Shown: piece by piece, positions 18,910 to 28,121 of the stretch
Layout of the letters: the number at the start of each line of letters is the position of its first letter
How positions within the stretch are numbered: position 1 is the first letter of the stretch
Source: an uncultured Bacilli bacterium
GTDB taxonomy: Bacteria; Bacillota_I; Bacilli_A; RF39; UBA660
Direction of reading: 5' to 3'
Assembly (NCBI GenBank): GCA_934097085.1
Contig: CAKONK010000010.1
Coordinates: 1 to 47,615, forward strand
DNA length: 47,615 nt
Made by a program: the position numbers and the translations under genes
Notes under the pieces: generated by a model
Databases searched by the model: none
What the model saw: only the letters and a program-made list of their open reading frames with translations
What the model was told of the DNA's origin: nothing

Positions 18910-19644
18910 ATGAAGAAAATATTTTTTATTATTAATATTATTTTAAGTGTTATATCATTTTTATATGGAATATCGATTTTAAATGTAAATTCTGGTACTC
19001 TTTTTTACTTAATTTGGTTTTTAATTAGTGCATTTTTTATTATTATAGATTTACTTATTTATTTTAAGATTTTTGAAAAGTATAAAGTTTTTAAAAGAAT
19101 TTTTATTTCTGTATGCTCTATTGGAATATGCATTATTTTAGTTATTTTTAGTTTGATTATAAGTAAAATGAATGTAAAACCAGTAAAAGATTTAGATTAT
19201 ATCATTGTTTTAGGAGCTCAAGTTAAAGAAAGTGGCCCTAGTGTAGTTTTAAGATATCGTCTTGATAGAGCAGTAAGTTATTTAAAAGAAAATGATAATA
19301 CTTTAGTAATTGTTTCTGGAGGACAAGGCATAAATGAACCTTCGACCGAAGCAAGTGTTATGAAAGAATATCTAATTAATAAAGGTATTAATGAAGATAG
19401 AATTATTATTGAGGATAAAAGTAATACTACTAAAGAAAACTTAATCAACTCTAAAAAAATAACCCGTGATAATACATCTATAGGAATAGTTACAAATAAT
19501 TTTCATATGTATAGAGCTCTTTTGATAGGAAAGAAGTATAAAGTTAATGCTGTAGGTATTCCCTCAAAATCTAATAGTTATTACCTTCCTAACAACCTTT
19601 TAAGGGAAGTATTTGCATATATAAAATTTATTATATTAGGGTAA
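18910..19644 (+). CDS. YdcF/SanA-like DUF218 membrane protein
   Basis: The 244-residue protein has three or four N-terminal helices (to about residue 85) and then a DUF218 domain: DYIIVLGAQV, RLDRAVSYLKE, IVSGGQG, EASVMKEYLI, and EDKSNTTKENLINSK, ending with a YxxP(S)K-type tail. DUF218 proteins (YdcF, SanA, ElyC) act at the envelope. ElyC affects peptidoglycan or undecaprenyl metabolism, but the reaction is not established. Here the domain should face outside. Confidence 0.85.
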   Translation: MKKIFFIINIILSVISFLYGISILNVNSGTLFYLIWFLISAFFIIIDLLIYFKIFEKYKVFKRIFISVCSIGICIILVIFSLIISKMNVKPVKDLDYIIVLGAQVKESGPSVVLRYRLDRAVSYLKENDNTLVIVSGGQGINEPSTEASVMKEYLINKGINEDRIIIEDKSNTTKENLINSKKITRDNTSIGIVTNNFHMYRALLIGKKYKVNAVGIPSKSNSYYLPNNLLREVFAYIKFIILG

Positions 19645-19664
19645 TTGAATTTATCCTTTTTTTA
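19639..19664 (+). terminator. Terminator after the DUF218 gene
   Basis: GGGTAA (19639-19644, containing the stop codon) pairs with TTATCC (19651-19656) with one G-U pair, followed by a run of T. Confidence 0.55.
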
Positions 19665-19673
19665 TGGTACAAT
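19645..19673 (+). promoter_or_regulatory. Promoter of the 1083-residue gene
   Basis: TTGAAT (19645-19650), a 17-bp spacer that overlaps the preceding terminator, and TACAAT (19668-19673). GGGGGG at 19686-19691 is the ribosome binding site. Confidence 0.5.
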
Positions 19674-19697
19674 AATTTCACTTTATGGGGGGTAATT

Positions 19698-22600
19698 ATG
19701 AATTATCAAAAATTTATGGAACTTGTTCCAAAAGAAACAAAAGATTTTGTATTTACAGTTTTGAAAAATTATTCAAAATATGAAGATTTGTATTTAAAAA
19801 ATATTTTAGTTAATGGTTGCAGAAGAAATATATATTTTTCAATTGAAGAAACCAAGTTAGCAGTATTAATGATTAAAATTTTTAATACTACGCCTTATAG
19901 TTCACACTCAAAAGATATTTTAAAAAATGATGTTTATTTTGAAAAAACTAATTATTATGATGGTGTCGTCGAGGAACACAAACTTGGAAATATCAAATTG
20001 TCCTCATACAATCCAAATACTAATTATGAAGAATTGTTTAATAATTTAAATTCCTATTTTTGCTTTTTAAATAATGAAATTGACTATATAACATTATCTC
20101 CTTTAAAAATTTATAAAAGGGTTTTAATGCAATGTTATAAAATAGATAATATTGAATATTGCTTTATACCTCAAGTAAGTGCAGCAACAATATTGCCTTA
20201 TGATAATAACATTAATAATATGGAAATGAACTATATAAGTGAAATAAGAAACAATTTATATGAAAAGGCAAGTATTGATGTTATTAAAGTCGTAGAAAAC
20301 GCCTCTATAATATTTCAAAAAGCAAAAGATAACATTAGTGATTACAATTACTTATCAAGTATTACAATTTTGATGTCTATTCTTTTAACTAGTTCTTGTA
20401 AAGAAATTCAAAGTAAACTTTCCTCTTATGAATTTGATATTGTAAATAAAGAAAAATATAATACTTTTATAGAAAATGAAAAGGTAGATTGTACACTAGT
20501 AAAATATTATTTTGAAAAATATTTAAAATTTAAAAATGTAAATGAATTATTTTTAGCATTATTTGATAGGAAGGTAACTAATTCTGTAGAGGTTGAAAAA
20601 ATATTTTTAAGTGCAGGACTTACTAAAGAAAAAGCAAAAAGTATTTTGCTCACTCCCTCAAAAGAGGAAATTATCTCTAACTTTTACTCTGATATTCCTC
20701 CAAAAGAAAAAGGTGATTATCAATTAATATGTTCGATGTATAATAGCATTAATACCCAAAATAAAAGGATTTACCCTGATGATAATATGTACTTAACGCT
20801 TATTATATTTGATTATCAAAAAGGTGGCAAACTATCAAAATATTTTTTAGAAAATGGTATTACTTTAGATATGATTTTATCTAAATATAGTATTGTATTA
20901 AGTGACTCACAAGATATAGACTATCAAACATATTTAAATGAAGTGTTAATAGGCTATAAAGATGCAAAAGATAAATTAAAATTTATGACAAGTAGTGATT
21001 TTATAATTAATTTATTTAATGAATTTGCTGAAAATAAAACAAATAATTTAGATAGTGATATTAATAATTACTATAAACTTATTGAAATAAAAGAAACTGA
21101 AGCATCTTATGAAAGAATTTACAAGGGTAAAGATAAAATATATATAGATTTTTTAAATACCTCTTATGAAATATATGATAAGTTAAGAAATCTTGATGTA
21201 GTAAATAGCATTTTATCACAAACTGATTTAAAAGTACTATCAATATTAATTACATTGGAACTTATTACATTATATATACCAATGATTGATACTATAAAAA
21301 ATACCGTTATAAATGAAAATAACATTAATGAGGCTTTAGGTGATGTTTATAATGTTAATTTTAATTTATATAGTAAAGTAGAAAATCTAATTAATATAAA
21401 TATTTCTAATGGAAAAGAAAGTACAACTTTAAAGCAAAAAATTAATGATATTAATCACCCTGTTGAAGTTGAAAGAGTGTTTGGCTCATATTTAGATGAT
21501 GATTTATTAAATACATTATATAACCTTTTTGAAAAAGAAAAAGATAATAGTTTAATTTTGAAAAAATTATTTATGGGTAAAACTCTAAAGGAAATTAAAA
21601 GTAGTATTGATAATGAGGTTATTAGGGTAGCAACTAAGAACGAATACGATGACTATCAAAAACTATTATGTATGCCAAATGATAATGCTTGTGATTCTGC
21701 AAAACAACTCCTTAATAAACTTTGTATGATTAATTTAACTGATATAAAATTAAATATATTATATGAATTTGTGGCTATGAATTTTGATAATAATACACTT
21801 GATTTTTATCAAGATGCTTTAGAAAGATATGGAATTACTAAAGAAAGTTTGAAAGAAAAATTTGGATTTATTAATAGCAAGCTTGCTTATAATGAAATTA
21901 ATTTAGAAAATTTTATGACTTTGATGGATTACTTCACAACCCAAAAGAATAGTCACAAATATAAAAATAGTATTCAAAATATATTAATTGATTTAATTGA
22001 AAGCGGTTATTTTGATGAATTAATTACTAATAAAAAGGCTCTTTTATATGAACTTAAAGAGACTAAAAAATATATTCCATCTTTATCTGAAACTATTGAA
22101 AACTTACAAAGTACTGTAGTTGAGGAAGTTAATATTGATAGTTTAAGTGAAATTATGAAATTTGGTGATGCCTTAAACGGAGAATATGAACTTGTTACAA
22201 GTGAGGAAAGAAAAGCCCTTGAAAGCGATAGTAGTGCATTATCAATTCAAACTATAAATGATTTATTATCAAAGAAAAACAAACGCAAAAAGGGATTTTG
22301 GGCATCATTATTTGAGCCATATGAAGAAGAAAAAAACATTACTGATGTTCCAACTTTAAAAGAAGCAATTAATAAAAATATAACGATATTATCTAGGGAA
22401 CTTTTAACATTTGATTTAGTAAGAAAATATATATCAGTTTATTTTGCTAAAAATCTTGAATATGTTAATAAATCTAGTGAAGCACTTGCTTTATTAAATG
22501 AAAGACTTAGTAAGTTAAATCCTAAAGATACCTTTGAATATGCTTCCTTTTTAGAGGTAAATTCAATGAAAACTATTATGACAGAAAAAAATAAAAGATT

Positions 22601-22949
22601 TAATGTTACAAGCTCGCTTTTAAATCAAGAATTATATAAAATTAATGCCGCAATTGTAAACCATTTTATTACAATAAATGCCTTAGAAATGGCAAGAGAT
22701 GATTTAATACCTTTAATAGGTAGTGAGGTTATAATTGGTACGGGATTTATATCAAATAATAATGCTATGCAAATTACAAATGATGTAATAGGACTTTTCC
22801 AGGCAATTCTTGCACAAAATGTTGAACAAACTAAAATTATGCTTGAAAGACTTAATAATATGCCAAACATTGATGTTACAAAGTTAAATGCTAATGTAAA
22901 TGGTTATATTGAAATGCTTGAGGAAAAAAATAGAAGTTTAGAAATGTAA
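19698..22949 (+). CDS. Large cytoplasmic protein of unknown function
   Basis: The 1083-residue protein has no signal peptide or membrane helix and is rich in Asn, Lys and Ile. I do not recognise a family. The N-terminal 250 residues look globular and the middle is alpha-helical. Residues about 850-880 contain the basic-aromatic linker KNKRKKGFWASLFEPYEEEK. The last 220 residues are long helices whose order and spacing recall the helical-bundle part of TelA-type tellurite-resistance proteins, which is only a shape-level similarity. The gene is monocistronic with its own promoter. The transcription terminator is embedded in the last codons. Confidence 0.6.
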   Translation: MNYQKFMELVPKETKDFVFTVLKNYSKYEDLYLKNILVNGCRRNIYFSIEETKLAVLMIKIFNTTPYSSHSKDILKNDVYFEKTNYYDGVVEEHKLGNIKLSSYNPNTNYEELFNNLNSYFCFLNNEIDYITLSPLKIYKRVLMQCYKIDNIEYCFIPQVSAATILPYDNNINNMEMNYISEIRNNLYEKASIDVIKVVENASIIFQKAKDNISDYNYLSSITILMSILLTSSCKEIQSKLSSYEFDIVNKEKYNTFIENEKVDCTLVKYYFEKYLKFKNVNELFLALFDRKVTNSVEVEKIFLSAGLTKEKAKSILLTPSKEEIISNFYSDIPPKEKGDYQLICSMYNSINTQNKRIYPDDNMYLTLIIFDYQKGGKLSKYFLENGITLDMILSKYSIVLSDSQDIDYQTYLNEVLIGYKDAKDKLKFMTSSDFIINLFNEFAENKTNNLDSDINNYYKLIEIKETEASYERIYKGKDKIYIDFLNTSYEIYDKLRNLDVVNSILSQTDLKVLSILITLELITLYIPMIDTIKNTVINENNINEALGDVYNVNFNLYSKVENLININISNGKESTTLKQKINDINHPVEVERVFGSYLDDDLLNTLYNLFEKEKDNSLILKKLFMGKTLKEIKSSIDNEVIRVATKNEYDDYQKLLCMPNDNACDSAKQLLNKLCMINLTDIKLNILYEFVAMNFDNNTLDFYQDALERYGITKESLKEKFGFINSKLAYNEINLENFMTLMDYFTTQKNSHKYKNSIQNILIDLIESGYFDELITNKKALLYELKETKKYIPSLSETIENLQSTVVEEVNIDSLSEIMKFGDALNGEYELVTSEERKALESDSSALSIQTINDLLSKKNKRKKGFWASLFEPYEEEKNITDVPTLKEAINKNITILSRELLTFDLVRKYISVYFAKNLEYVNKSSEALALLNERLSKLNPKDTFEYASFLEVNSMKTIMTEKNKRFNVTSSLLNQELYKINAAIVNHFITINALEMARDDLIPLIGSEVIIGTGFISNNNAMQITNDVIGLFQAILAQNVEQTKIMLERLNNMPNIDVTKLNANVNGYIEMLEEKNRSLEM

Positions 22950-22964
22950 AATCTAAACTTTTTT
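22924..22964 (+). terminator. Terminator, copy A of a duplicated 41-bp sequence
   Basis: AAGTTTAGA (22934-22942) pairs with TCTAAACTT (22952-22960), followed by T. The left half is coding (it contributes the residues RSLEM and the stop). The same 41 bp with one change recurs at 23695-23735. Confidence 0.8.
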
Positions 22965-23028
22965 AATTTATAAGTTTAAATTTATAATGATTTATGTTAT
23001 ACTACTTGTAGTTATTTAGGAGGTTATA

Positions 23029-23703
23029 ATGAACGAATTTTATTCAAAAACAGAAGATTGTTATCTATTAGCAGGAAAACTAAAAAAAGAGTTAGAAAAC
23101 AAAATTGAATTTTGGGGTTCTACATATCAAGAAGTTCCTAGTGGAAAGTATTTATCTTCTTATAGAAGAAACAATGGAGAATATTTATTTAATGGACAAT
23201 ACATTCCTTTTTATTTTAAATTTTCAGACAATGAATTTTTAAGAATAGGCGTAGGCTCTAACTTTCGTGGTAGTTCAATTGGAGAGAAAATGGCTGCATT
23301 AAGTGACTTTTATTCAATATTAAGTAAAGAATATGGAGATCCAACTGTATTTTATACTATTAAAGGTGATGATAAAGAGTTCTTAACTTTACAGTGGGCA
23401 TTTATTAATAAAGAAGAAGAGATAGTAAAATTTCAAAATGGAACATATTTTGATGATGCTGAGATTGATAAATTAATTGTGATAGGTAAAAATAAAGAAA
23501 ATGTTGAAAGTTACAGTTTCAATGACACAACTAGAAACTTTATTTCTAGGCAAGTTGGTTTACCATTTGAATTACTATATTTAATAGATGAAGATATTGA
23601 AAATTTTGTTAAACATAAAACAGGTAAAGAAATTACAATCCCTCAAAATGCAAAAATAGACTGTGCTCCCGTTACTTCATTAGAAAGAACATTGAAAAAA
23701 TAG
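23029..23703 (+). CDS. Unknown 224-residue protein
   Basis: A soluble protein without recognisable family. It has mixed alpha/beta character, a Gly-rich segment GVGSNFRGSSIGEKMAA (about 75-91) and an acidic C-terminal half. AGGAGG precedes the ATG. A TATACT box at 22998-23003 may be its promoter -10. It sits between the 1083-residue gene and lemA and shares the upstream gene's terminator sequence, as if the terminator had been copied by a local duplication. No homology to that protein is visible. Confidence 0.6.
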   Translation: MNEFYSKTEDCYLLAGKLKKELENKIEFWGSTYQEVPSGKYLSSYRRNNGEYLFNGQYIPFYFKFSDNEFLRIGVGSNFRGSSIGEKMAALSDFYSILSKEYGDPTVFYTIKGDDKEFLTLQWAFINKEEEIVKFQNGTYFDDAEIDKLIVIGKNKENVESYSFNDTTRNFISRQVGLPFELLYLIDEDIENFVKHKTGKEITIPQNAKIDCAPVTSLERTLKK

Positions 23704-23735
23704 AAGTTTAGAAATGTAAAGTCTAAACTTTTTTT
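23695..23735 (+). terminator. Terminator, copy B of a duplicated 41-bp sequence
   Basis: AAGTTTAGA (23704-23712) pairs with TCTAAACTT (23722-23730), followed by T5. It differs from 22924-22964 at a single base (A22951 versus G23721). Here the first TAG in the repeat is the stop codon, whereas in copy A it is read in another frame. Confidence 0.8.
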
Positions 23736-23744
23736 AATATTTAA

Positions 23745-23773
23745 TTGAAAAAATGTATAAAATATAATATACT
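23745..23773 (+). promoter_or_regulatory. Promoter of lemA
   Basis: TTGAAA (23745-23750), a 17-bp spacer and TATACT (23768-23773). GGAGG follows at 23785-23789. Confidence 0.6.
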
Positions 23774-23794
23774 TAATTTAGATAGGAGGACAAA

Positions 23795-24349
23795 ATGAAT
23801 ATAGCGTTAATTGTTATTATAGTTTTAGTTGTAATAATTGCTTTATATGTAATTAATACAAGAAATGCATTAGTAGTTTTAAGAAACAAGGTTAAAGACC
23901 AATTAAGCCAAATTGATGTTCAACTTAAAAGAAGATTTGATTTAATACCTAATTTAGTTGAAACTGTTAAAGGTTATGCTAAACATGAAAAATCTACTTT
24001 AGAGGATGTTGTAAAAGCCAGAAATACATATTTATCTGCTTCGACTCCTGAAGATCAATTAAAAGCAGACGGTGAGCTTACTAAAGCAGTTAATAAACTT
24101 TTTGCTTTAGCGGAAAGTTATCCTGATTTAAAAGCAAATGAAAGCTTTTTATCACTTCAGAAAGAACTTACAACATGTGAAGAAAAAATTACTTATGCTA
24201 GACAATTTTATAATGACTCAGTGCTTTCTTACAATAATAAGATTGAACTTTTTCCTAGTAGTATAATTGCTAGTATGTTCCATTTTGAAAAAGAGAAATT
24301 TTTTGAAGCAAGTGCTGATGAAAGAAAAAATGTACAAGTAAAATTCTAG
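23795..24349 (+). CDS. lemA: LemA family membrane protein
   Basis: The 184-residue protein has one N-terminal membrane helix (4-22) followed by a four-helix-bundle domain. It carries the family signature QLSQIDVQLKRRFDLIPNLVE and VKARN, and ends with KVQF-like VQVKF. LemA proteins are of unsettled function and are often paired with TPM or DUF2207 proteins, as here. A terminator separates the two genes, although the pairing is conserved in many genomes. Confidence 0.93.
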   Translation: MNIALIVIIVLVVIIALYVINTRNALVVLRNKVKDQLSQIDVQLKRRFDLIPNLVETVKGYAKHEKSTLEDVVKARNTYLSASTPEDQLKADGELTKAVNKLFALAESYPDLKANESFLSLQKELTTCEEKITYARQFYNDSVLSYNNKIELFPSSIIASMFHFEKEKFFEASADERKNVQVKF

Positions 24350-24370
24350 GCATTGCAAAATGCCTTTTTT
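24348..24370 (+). terminator. Terminator between lemA and the DUF2207 gene
   Basis: AGGCATT (24348-24354) pairs with AATGCCT (24359-24365) around GCAA, followed by T5. Some read-through would be needed to express the next gene from the lemA promoter. Confidence 0.75.
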
Positions 24371-24383
24371 AATAGGAAGGTTT

Positions 24384-26087
24384 ATGAGAAAAAGAAATTT
24401 ATTATTATTTATTATTTTAATGTTATTTCCAGTTTTAGTATTTGCTAAAAATGACATTTATTCTAAAAATGCTGACATTTATATTAATAAAGATGGTAGT
24501 GCAAATGTTACTGAAACTTGGGATGTAAAAGGGCAAGATGGTACAGAATGGTATATACCCCTTACTAATCTTGGACAAAGTGAAATTTTAAACTACACTG
24601 TTTCAATAGATGGTAAAGAATTAAAATTTAAAAGTTGGAACATTAATGAAAGTATAAGTCAAAAAGCCGGTTATTATGGAATAAATTATGTAAATAATGG
24701 TATGGAGTTATGCTTTGGTAAAACAGATTATAAAAGGCATACTTTTGTAATTAAATATACTATAACTAATTTTGTATTTACTACAAGTGATGCTGATGTT
24801 ATCTCTTGGCGTATATTTGAGTATCAAAATAGTTCAACAAATTGGGAAAACTTTACAGTTAATATAAAAAGTTTTTATTCATTTCCTGATACTTTAGATG
24901 TATGGGGATATGGATACAAAGGTTATGCTTATGTAAAAGATGGAATGATTCAAATGTCTAATGAAGGAGATATGGGTACAAACTATGTTGTACTTCAGGC
25001 AAAATTTCCAAAAGGGACTTTTGAAAACCTAGTTACATATTCAGAGTTTGATACTTTTGATGATGTAAAAAATATGAATGATAAAGGCAAATTTGAATAT
25101 GATTACGATAATAATTCTAATTTAAGTACATTTGCAAAAATATGGAATTTTATAAGGGGAGCTTTCTCTACAATATTTCCATTTGCCTTATTTATATGGA
25201 TTGCTGTAATGTGTACTAAACCAGAATATGGTTACAAAGATAATAAAAAAATTGACAAGAATAATACTCCAATGTTTAGGGATATTCCTTGTAATAAAGA
25301 TATTTATTATGCAAATACACTTATTTATTTAAATAAATTTGGTTATAAAGAAGGAAATATAATTGGGGCAATCATTCTTAAATGGATTAAAGAAGATAAA
25401 GTTAGATATATTAAACGTAATGATGGTACAATAAAAGAAGAAAGTGTATTAGATTTAACTAGTAAACCTGAGTTTACTGAAAAAGTTGAACAAGAATTAT
25501 TTGATATTATGTATAAAGCTTCAGGTGATGGATATCTTGAAAGTAAAGAACTTGAAAAATACTGTAGAAATCATTATTCAAAGTTCTTTAGTATATTTAC
25601 AAGACAAGTTAATGAGAAAATTAAATCTTTAGAAGTTGAAGGTAAAATTTATAAAAAGATTAATAAAAAAGACTCTAAAGCAAAGAAGATTATGGATGAA
25701 TCAATTTATGAAGATAGTCAAAGACTATTTGGTTTAAAACTATTCTTTAATGAATTTGCTAAAATGGATACAAAAGAGACTTTAGAGGTTAAAATTTGGG
25801 ATGAATACCTAATGTTTGCTTATTTATTTGGTATGGCTGATAAAGTATCTAAACAACTTAAAAATTTATATCCAGAATATATTGAACAAGAACTTGAAAG
25901 AAATAATTTAGATTTAAACACTTTAGTTTTAATCAATAATATGACAACTCGCTCAGTAAATGCTGCGAGTGCCGCAAGAAGTGCTGCTCAAAGTTATTCA
26001 TCTGGTGGCGGTGGATTTTCCTCAGGAGGCGGAGGAGGAGGCTCCTTTGGTGGAGGCGGTTCTTCCGGAGGTGGAGGAAGTAGATAA
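24384..26087 (+). CDS. DUF2207 membrane protein with Gly/Ser-rich tail
   Basis: The 567-residue protein starts MRKRNLLLFIILMLF with a signal peptide (cleavage near VFA-KND). An extracytoplasmic beta-rich DUF2207 region follows (INKDGSANVTETWDV), then membrane helix(es) near residues 255-280, a cytoplasmic winged-helix-like part and a tail of Gly/Ser repeats (GGGGFSSGGGG type). This architecture matches the DUF2207 proteins found beside LemA. The start at 24384 is chosen for its AGGAAGG and signal peptide; an upstream ATG at 24360 lies in the terminator. The biochemical role is unknown. Confidence 0.87.
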   Translation: MRKRNLLLFIILMLFPVLVFAKNDIYSKNADIYINKDGSANVTETWDVKGQDGTEWYIPLTNLGQSEILNYTVSIDGKELKFKSWNINESISQKAGYYGINYVNNGMELCFGKTDYKRHTFVIKYTITNFVFTTSDADVISWRIFEYQNSSTNWENFTVNIKSFYSFPDTLDVWGYGYKGYAYVKDGMIQMSNEGDMGTNYVVLQAKFPKGTFENLVTYSEFDTFDDVKNMNDKGKFEYDYDNNSNLSTFAKIWNFIRGAFSTIFPFALFIWIAVMCTKPEYGYKDNKKIDKNNTPMFRDIPCNKDIYYANTLIYLNKFGYKEGNIIGAIILKWIKEDKVRYIKRNDGTIKEESVLDLTSKPEFTEKVEQELFDIMYKASGDGYLESKELEKYCRNHYSKFFSIFTRQVNEKIKSLEVEGKIYKKINKKDSKAKKIMDESIYEDSQRLFGLKLFFNEFAKMDTKETLEVKIWDEYLMFAYLFGMADKVSKQLKNLYPEYIEQELERNNLDLNTLVLINNMTTRSVNAASAARSAAQSYSSGGGGFSSGGGGGGSFGGGGSSGGGGSR

Positions 26088-26100
26088 TACTTTTTCACAG

Positions 26101-26130
26101 AAAATGCAAGAAATTGCATTTTTTTTATTT
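26101..26130 (+). terminator. Terminator after the DUF2207 gene
   Basis: AAAATGCAA (26101-26109) pairs with TTGCATTTT (26114-26122) around GAAA, followed by a T run. Confidence 0.85.
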
Positions 26131-26188
26131 ATTTTTTTTTAAAATGTGGTATACTTAATTTATGCGAGTTATTAAATTATAATTCAAT

Positions 26189-26264
26189 GGGCTGTTAGCT
26201 CAGTTGGTAGAGCAACTGACTCTTAATCAGTGGGTCTAGGGTTCGAATCCCTAACAGCCCACCA
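26189..26264 (+). tRNA. tRNA-Lys (anticodon CTT)
   Basis: A complete cloverleaf of 76 nt with encoded CCA. Acceptor stem GGGCTGT/ACAGCCC, D arm GCTC/GAGC, anticodon stem ACTGA/TCAGT around CTCTTAA (anticodon CTT) and the GTTCGAATC T-loop. A TATACT box at 26152-26157 with upstream TG is the likely promoter element. Confidence 0.97.
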
Positions 26265-26320
26265 TTGAAAAAATAAAGTCTAACAATATTTTGAATTTGC
26301 TAGATTTTTTTTTATAAAAT

Positions 26321-26344
26321 AAAAAAACTGATATTAACTATCAG
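26321..26344 (-). terminator. Terminator of trmB
   Basis: On the - strand, CTGATA-GTTAA-TATCAG is followed by seven T (A run at 26321-26327 on +). The stem overlaps the last codons of trmB. Confidence 0.75.
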
Positions 26345-26972
26345 ATTTAGCATCTAAAAAGTAAATAGGTCTTCCTTCTTTTTGATATTGTTTTTCATAA
26401 TTTGTCATTATATTTGGAATATTTCTTTCATCTTTATGTAAGTCAAGTGAAACAGTATTAAAAATATACCAATAATTAGATAAACTTTCAAGAGAATAAG
26501 CAAAGAAACCTTTGTTATCAGTTTTTAAAATAATATGTTTGTGTTTAGTAAAAATTTTATCATATATTCTTAAATAATTTTCATGAGTAAATCTTCTTTT
26601 TTCATCTTGTTTTTTTGGCCAAGGATCACAAAATGTTAAATATATAGTATCAATTTCTCTTTGGAAAATATTACCAATTTCTTTAGCATCTATATTGATT
26701 AATTTTAGGTTATTAAGGTTTAAATTTGATAATCTATTTACAGCCATAACCATCTGTGAATCTACAATTTCAAGACCAATATAATTAATATTTGGATGAG
26801 ACTTAGCCATATCAATAATAAAATCTCCACGACCCATACCAAGTTCTAAACAAATAGGATTACTATTATTAAATAGTTCATGCCATCTTTTTTGATATTC
26901 ATAAGGATTTTTAACTAAATACTTACTAGAACCAACGATTAAATCTGCATTTTTAATTTTTTTATATTGCAT
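26334..26972 (-). CDS. trmB: tRNA (guanine-N7)-methyltransferase
   Basis: TrmB forms m7G46 in tRNA. The 212-residue protein has the SAM motif CLELGMGRGDF, the YIGLEI acidic loop, TFCDPWPKK and RRFTHENYLRIY, the catalytic and tRNA-binding blocks of the family. Its length is typical. It is on the - strand, facing the tRNA-Lys gene, and has its own terminator. GGAAGTGAAG precedes the ATG. Confidence 0.95.
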   Translation of the reverse strand: MQYKKIKNADLIVGSSKYLVKNPYEYQKRWHELFNNSNPICLELGMGRGDFIIDMAKSHPNINYIGLEIVDSQMVMAVNRLSNLNLNNLKLINIDAKEIGNIFQREIDTIYLTFCDPWPKKQDEKRRFTHENYLRIYDKIFTKHKHIILKTDNKGFFAYSLESLSNYWYIFNTVSLDLHKDERNIPNIMTNYEKQYQKEGRPIYFLDAKSDS

Positions 26973-27074
26973 TTCTTCACTTCCTAAAATAATTATAATA
27001 AAAAAAGGCTAAATTAGCAAGTTTTTAGTTGCTTGGTTTCTATTTATATGATAAATTATTTTTGAGGTCATATT

Positions 27075-27539
27075 ATGTATTATTTAGCGTATGGAAGTAA
27101 TTTAAATTTAAAAGAAATGAAGTCAAGATGTCCATTTTACAAAGTAATTGGTAGTATGTTTTTATATAATTATACGTTATCTTTTAAAGGTGAAGAAACA
27201 GGATTTTTAACTATAGAACCAAAAGAGGGTAGTGTAGTACAAATTGGTATTTTTAAAGTAAATAAATTGTTTATTAAAAATCTTGATATGTATGAGGACT
27301 ATCCACATTTATATAATAAAAAGGAAATTGAATTTGAATTATATGGCAAAGTAGTTAAAGGATTAATCTATATAATGAATGATGATTTTGATTATGCAAT
27401 GCCTAATGATTATTATTTTAATTGTTGTAAAGTAGGGTACAATGACTTTAATTTTGATAATTCTTATTTAAAAGAAGCTCTAGATTATACCTCAAATAAG
27501 ATAAAAACTAAGAAAATAACGAGAAATTTGTATTTATAA
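27075..27539 (+). CDS. Gamma-glutamylcyclotransferase-like protein
   Basis: The 154-residue protein opens with YYLAYGSNLNL, the substrate-binding signature of the GGCT/AIG2 fold, and carries MYEDYPHLY, which holds the usual catalytic Glu. The family cyclises gamma-glutamyl amines or peptides to 5-oxoproline; the actual substrate is not clear. The gene is single, with a weak terminator (AAATTTGT/ACAAATTT at 27524-27546) at its end. Its TTTTTGAGGTC leader provides a fair ribosome binding site. Confidence 0.8.
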   Translation: MYYLAYGSNLNLKEMKSRCPFYKVIGSMFLYNYTLSFKGEETGFLTIEPKEGSVVQIGIFKVNKLFIKNLDMYEDYPHLYNKKEIEFELYGKVVKGLIYIMNDDFDYAMPNDYYFNCCKVGYNDFNFDNSYLKEALDYTSNKIKTKKITRNLYL

Positions 27540-27560
27540 CAAATTTTTGATAAAAAATAG

Positions 27561-27589
27561 TTGCATTTATTAAAAAAATAAGGTACAAT
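27561..27589 (+). promoter_or_regulatory. Promoter of the tRNA-Ile/tRNA-Glu pair
   Basis: TTGCAT (27561-27566), a 17-bp spacer and TACAAT (27584-27589) place the start close to 27596, just before tRNA-Ile. Confidence 0.65.
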
Positions 27590-27610
27590 TAATAAGTACG
27601 AAAAAGAAGT

Positions 27611-27687
<77 letters not shown>

Positions 27688-27693
27688 TTTTTT

Positions 27694-27770
27694 GGCCCGT
27701 TGGTGAAGCGGCTTAACACACTGCCCTTTCACGGCAGCATTCATGGGTTCGAATCCCGTACGGGTCACCA
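27694..27770 (+). tRNA. tRNA-Glu (anticodon TTC)
   Basis: A 77-nt cloverleaf with CCA. Acceptor stem GGCCCGT/ACGGGTC, anticodon stem CTGCC/GGCAG around CTTTCAC (anticodon TTC), T-loop GTTCGAATC. Confidence 0.96.
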
Positions 27771-27784
27771 TTAAGTTAATAATT

Positions 27785-27807
27785 GTCCGTATTTTCGGGC
27801 TTTTTTT
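27785..27807 (+). terminator. Terminator of the tRNA-Ile/tRNA-Glu unit
   Basis: GTCCG (27785-27789) pairs with CGGGC (27796-27800) around TATTTT, followed by seven T. Confidence 0.75.
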
Positions 27808-27811
27808 ATGC

Positions 27812-27880
27812 TAAAAATTACCCCATATTATATATTTTCCATATTTTCTATATAGTTCGGGGTAAAACGGCGGTAATTTT
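27812..27880. repeat. Nested inverted repeat in the tRNA intergenic region
   Basis: AAAATTACC near 27813-27821 can pair with GGTAATTTT near 27871-27879, and inside it ACCCC near 27819-27823 can pair with GGGGT near 27860-27864 as an alternative. No reading frame with a start and ribosome binding site is visible between 27771 and 27982. It could be a remnant of an element once inserted beside tRNA-Glu. Confidence 0.4.
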
Positions 27881-27941
27881 TTGTGTTAAGCCTTAGACTT
27901 GAACCTTAATACCTCATGCTTATCATCGTACTTTGTCACAT

Positions 27942-27966
27942 AAAAAAAAATCTAGGATACCCTAGA
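27942..27966 (-). terminator. Terminator of tRNA-Ser
   Basis: On the - strand, TCTAGG-GTAT-CCTAGA is followed by nine T (A run 27942-27950 on +). It lies just after the 3' end of tRNA-Ser. Confidence 0.8.
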
Positions 27967-27982
27967 ATATTTTTTTATATAA

Positions 27983-28073
27983 TGGCGGAGCAGGAGAGAT
28001 TTGAACTCTCGCGCCAGTTACCCGACCTACACCCTTAGCAGGGGCGCCTCTTCAGCCTCTTGAGTACTACTCC
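27983..28073 (-). tRNA. tRNA-Ser (anticodon GCT)
   Basis: A 91-nt class II tRNA with a long variable arm and encoded CCA. Acceptor stem GGAGTAG/CTGCTCC, anticodon loop TGCTAAG (anticodon GCT), variable arm around GTAGGTCGGGTAACTGGC, T-loop GTTCAAATC. Confidence 0.95.
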
Positions 28074-28121
28074 AAACCAAGTTACTTATACATTTTACTA
28101 TATAAATAACCACTTTGTCAA

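Noticed and set aside
25960..26142. 60-codon + strand frame at the end of the DUF2207 gene
   Set aside because: It is an alternative frame of the Gly/Ser repeat and has no ribosome binding site.
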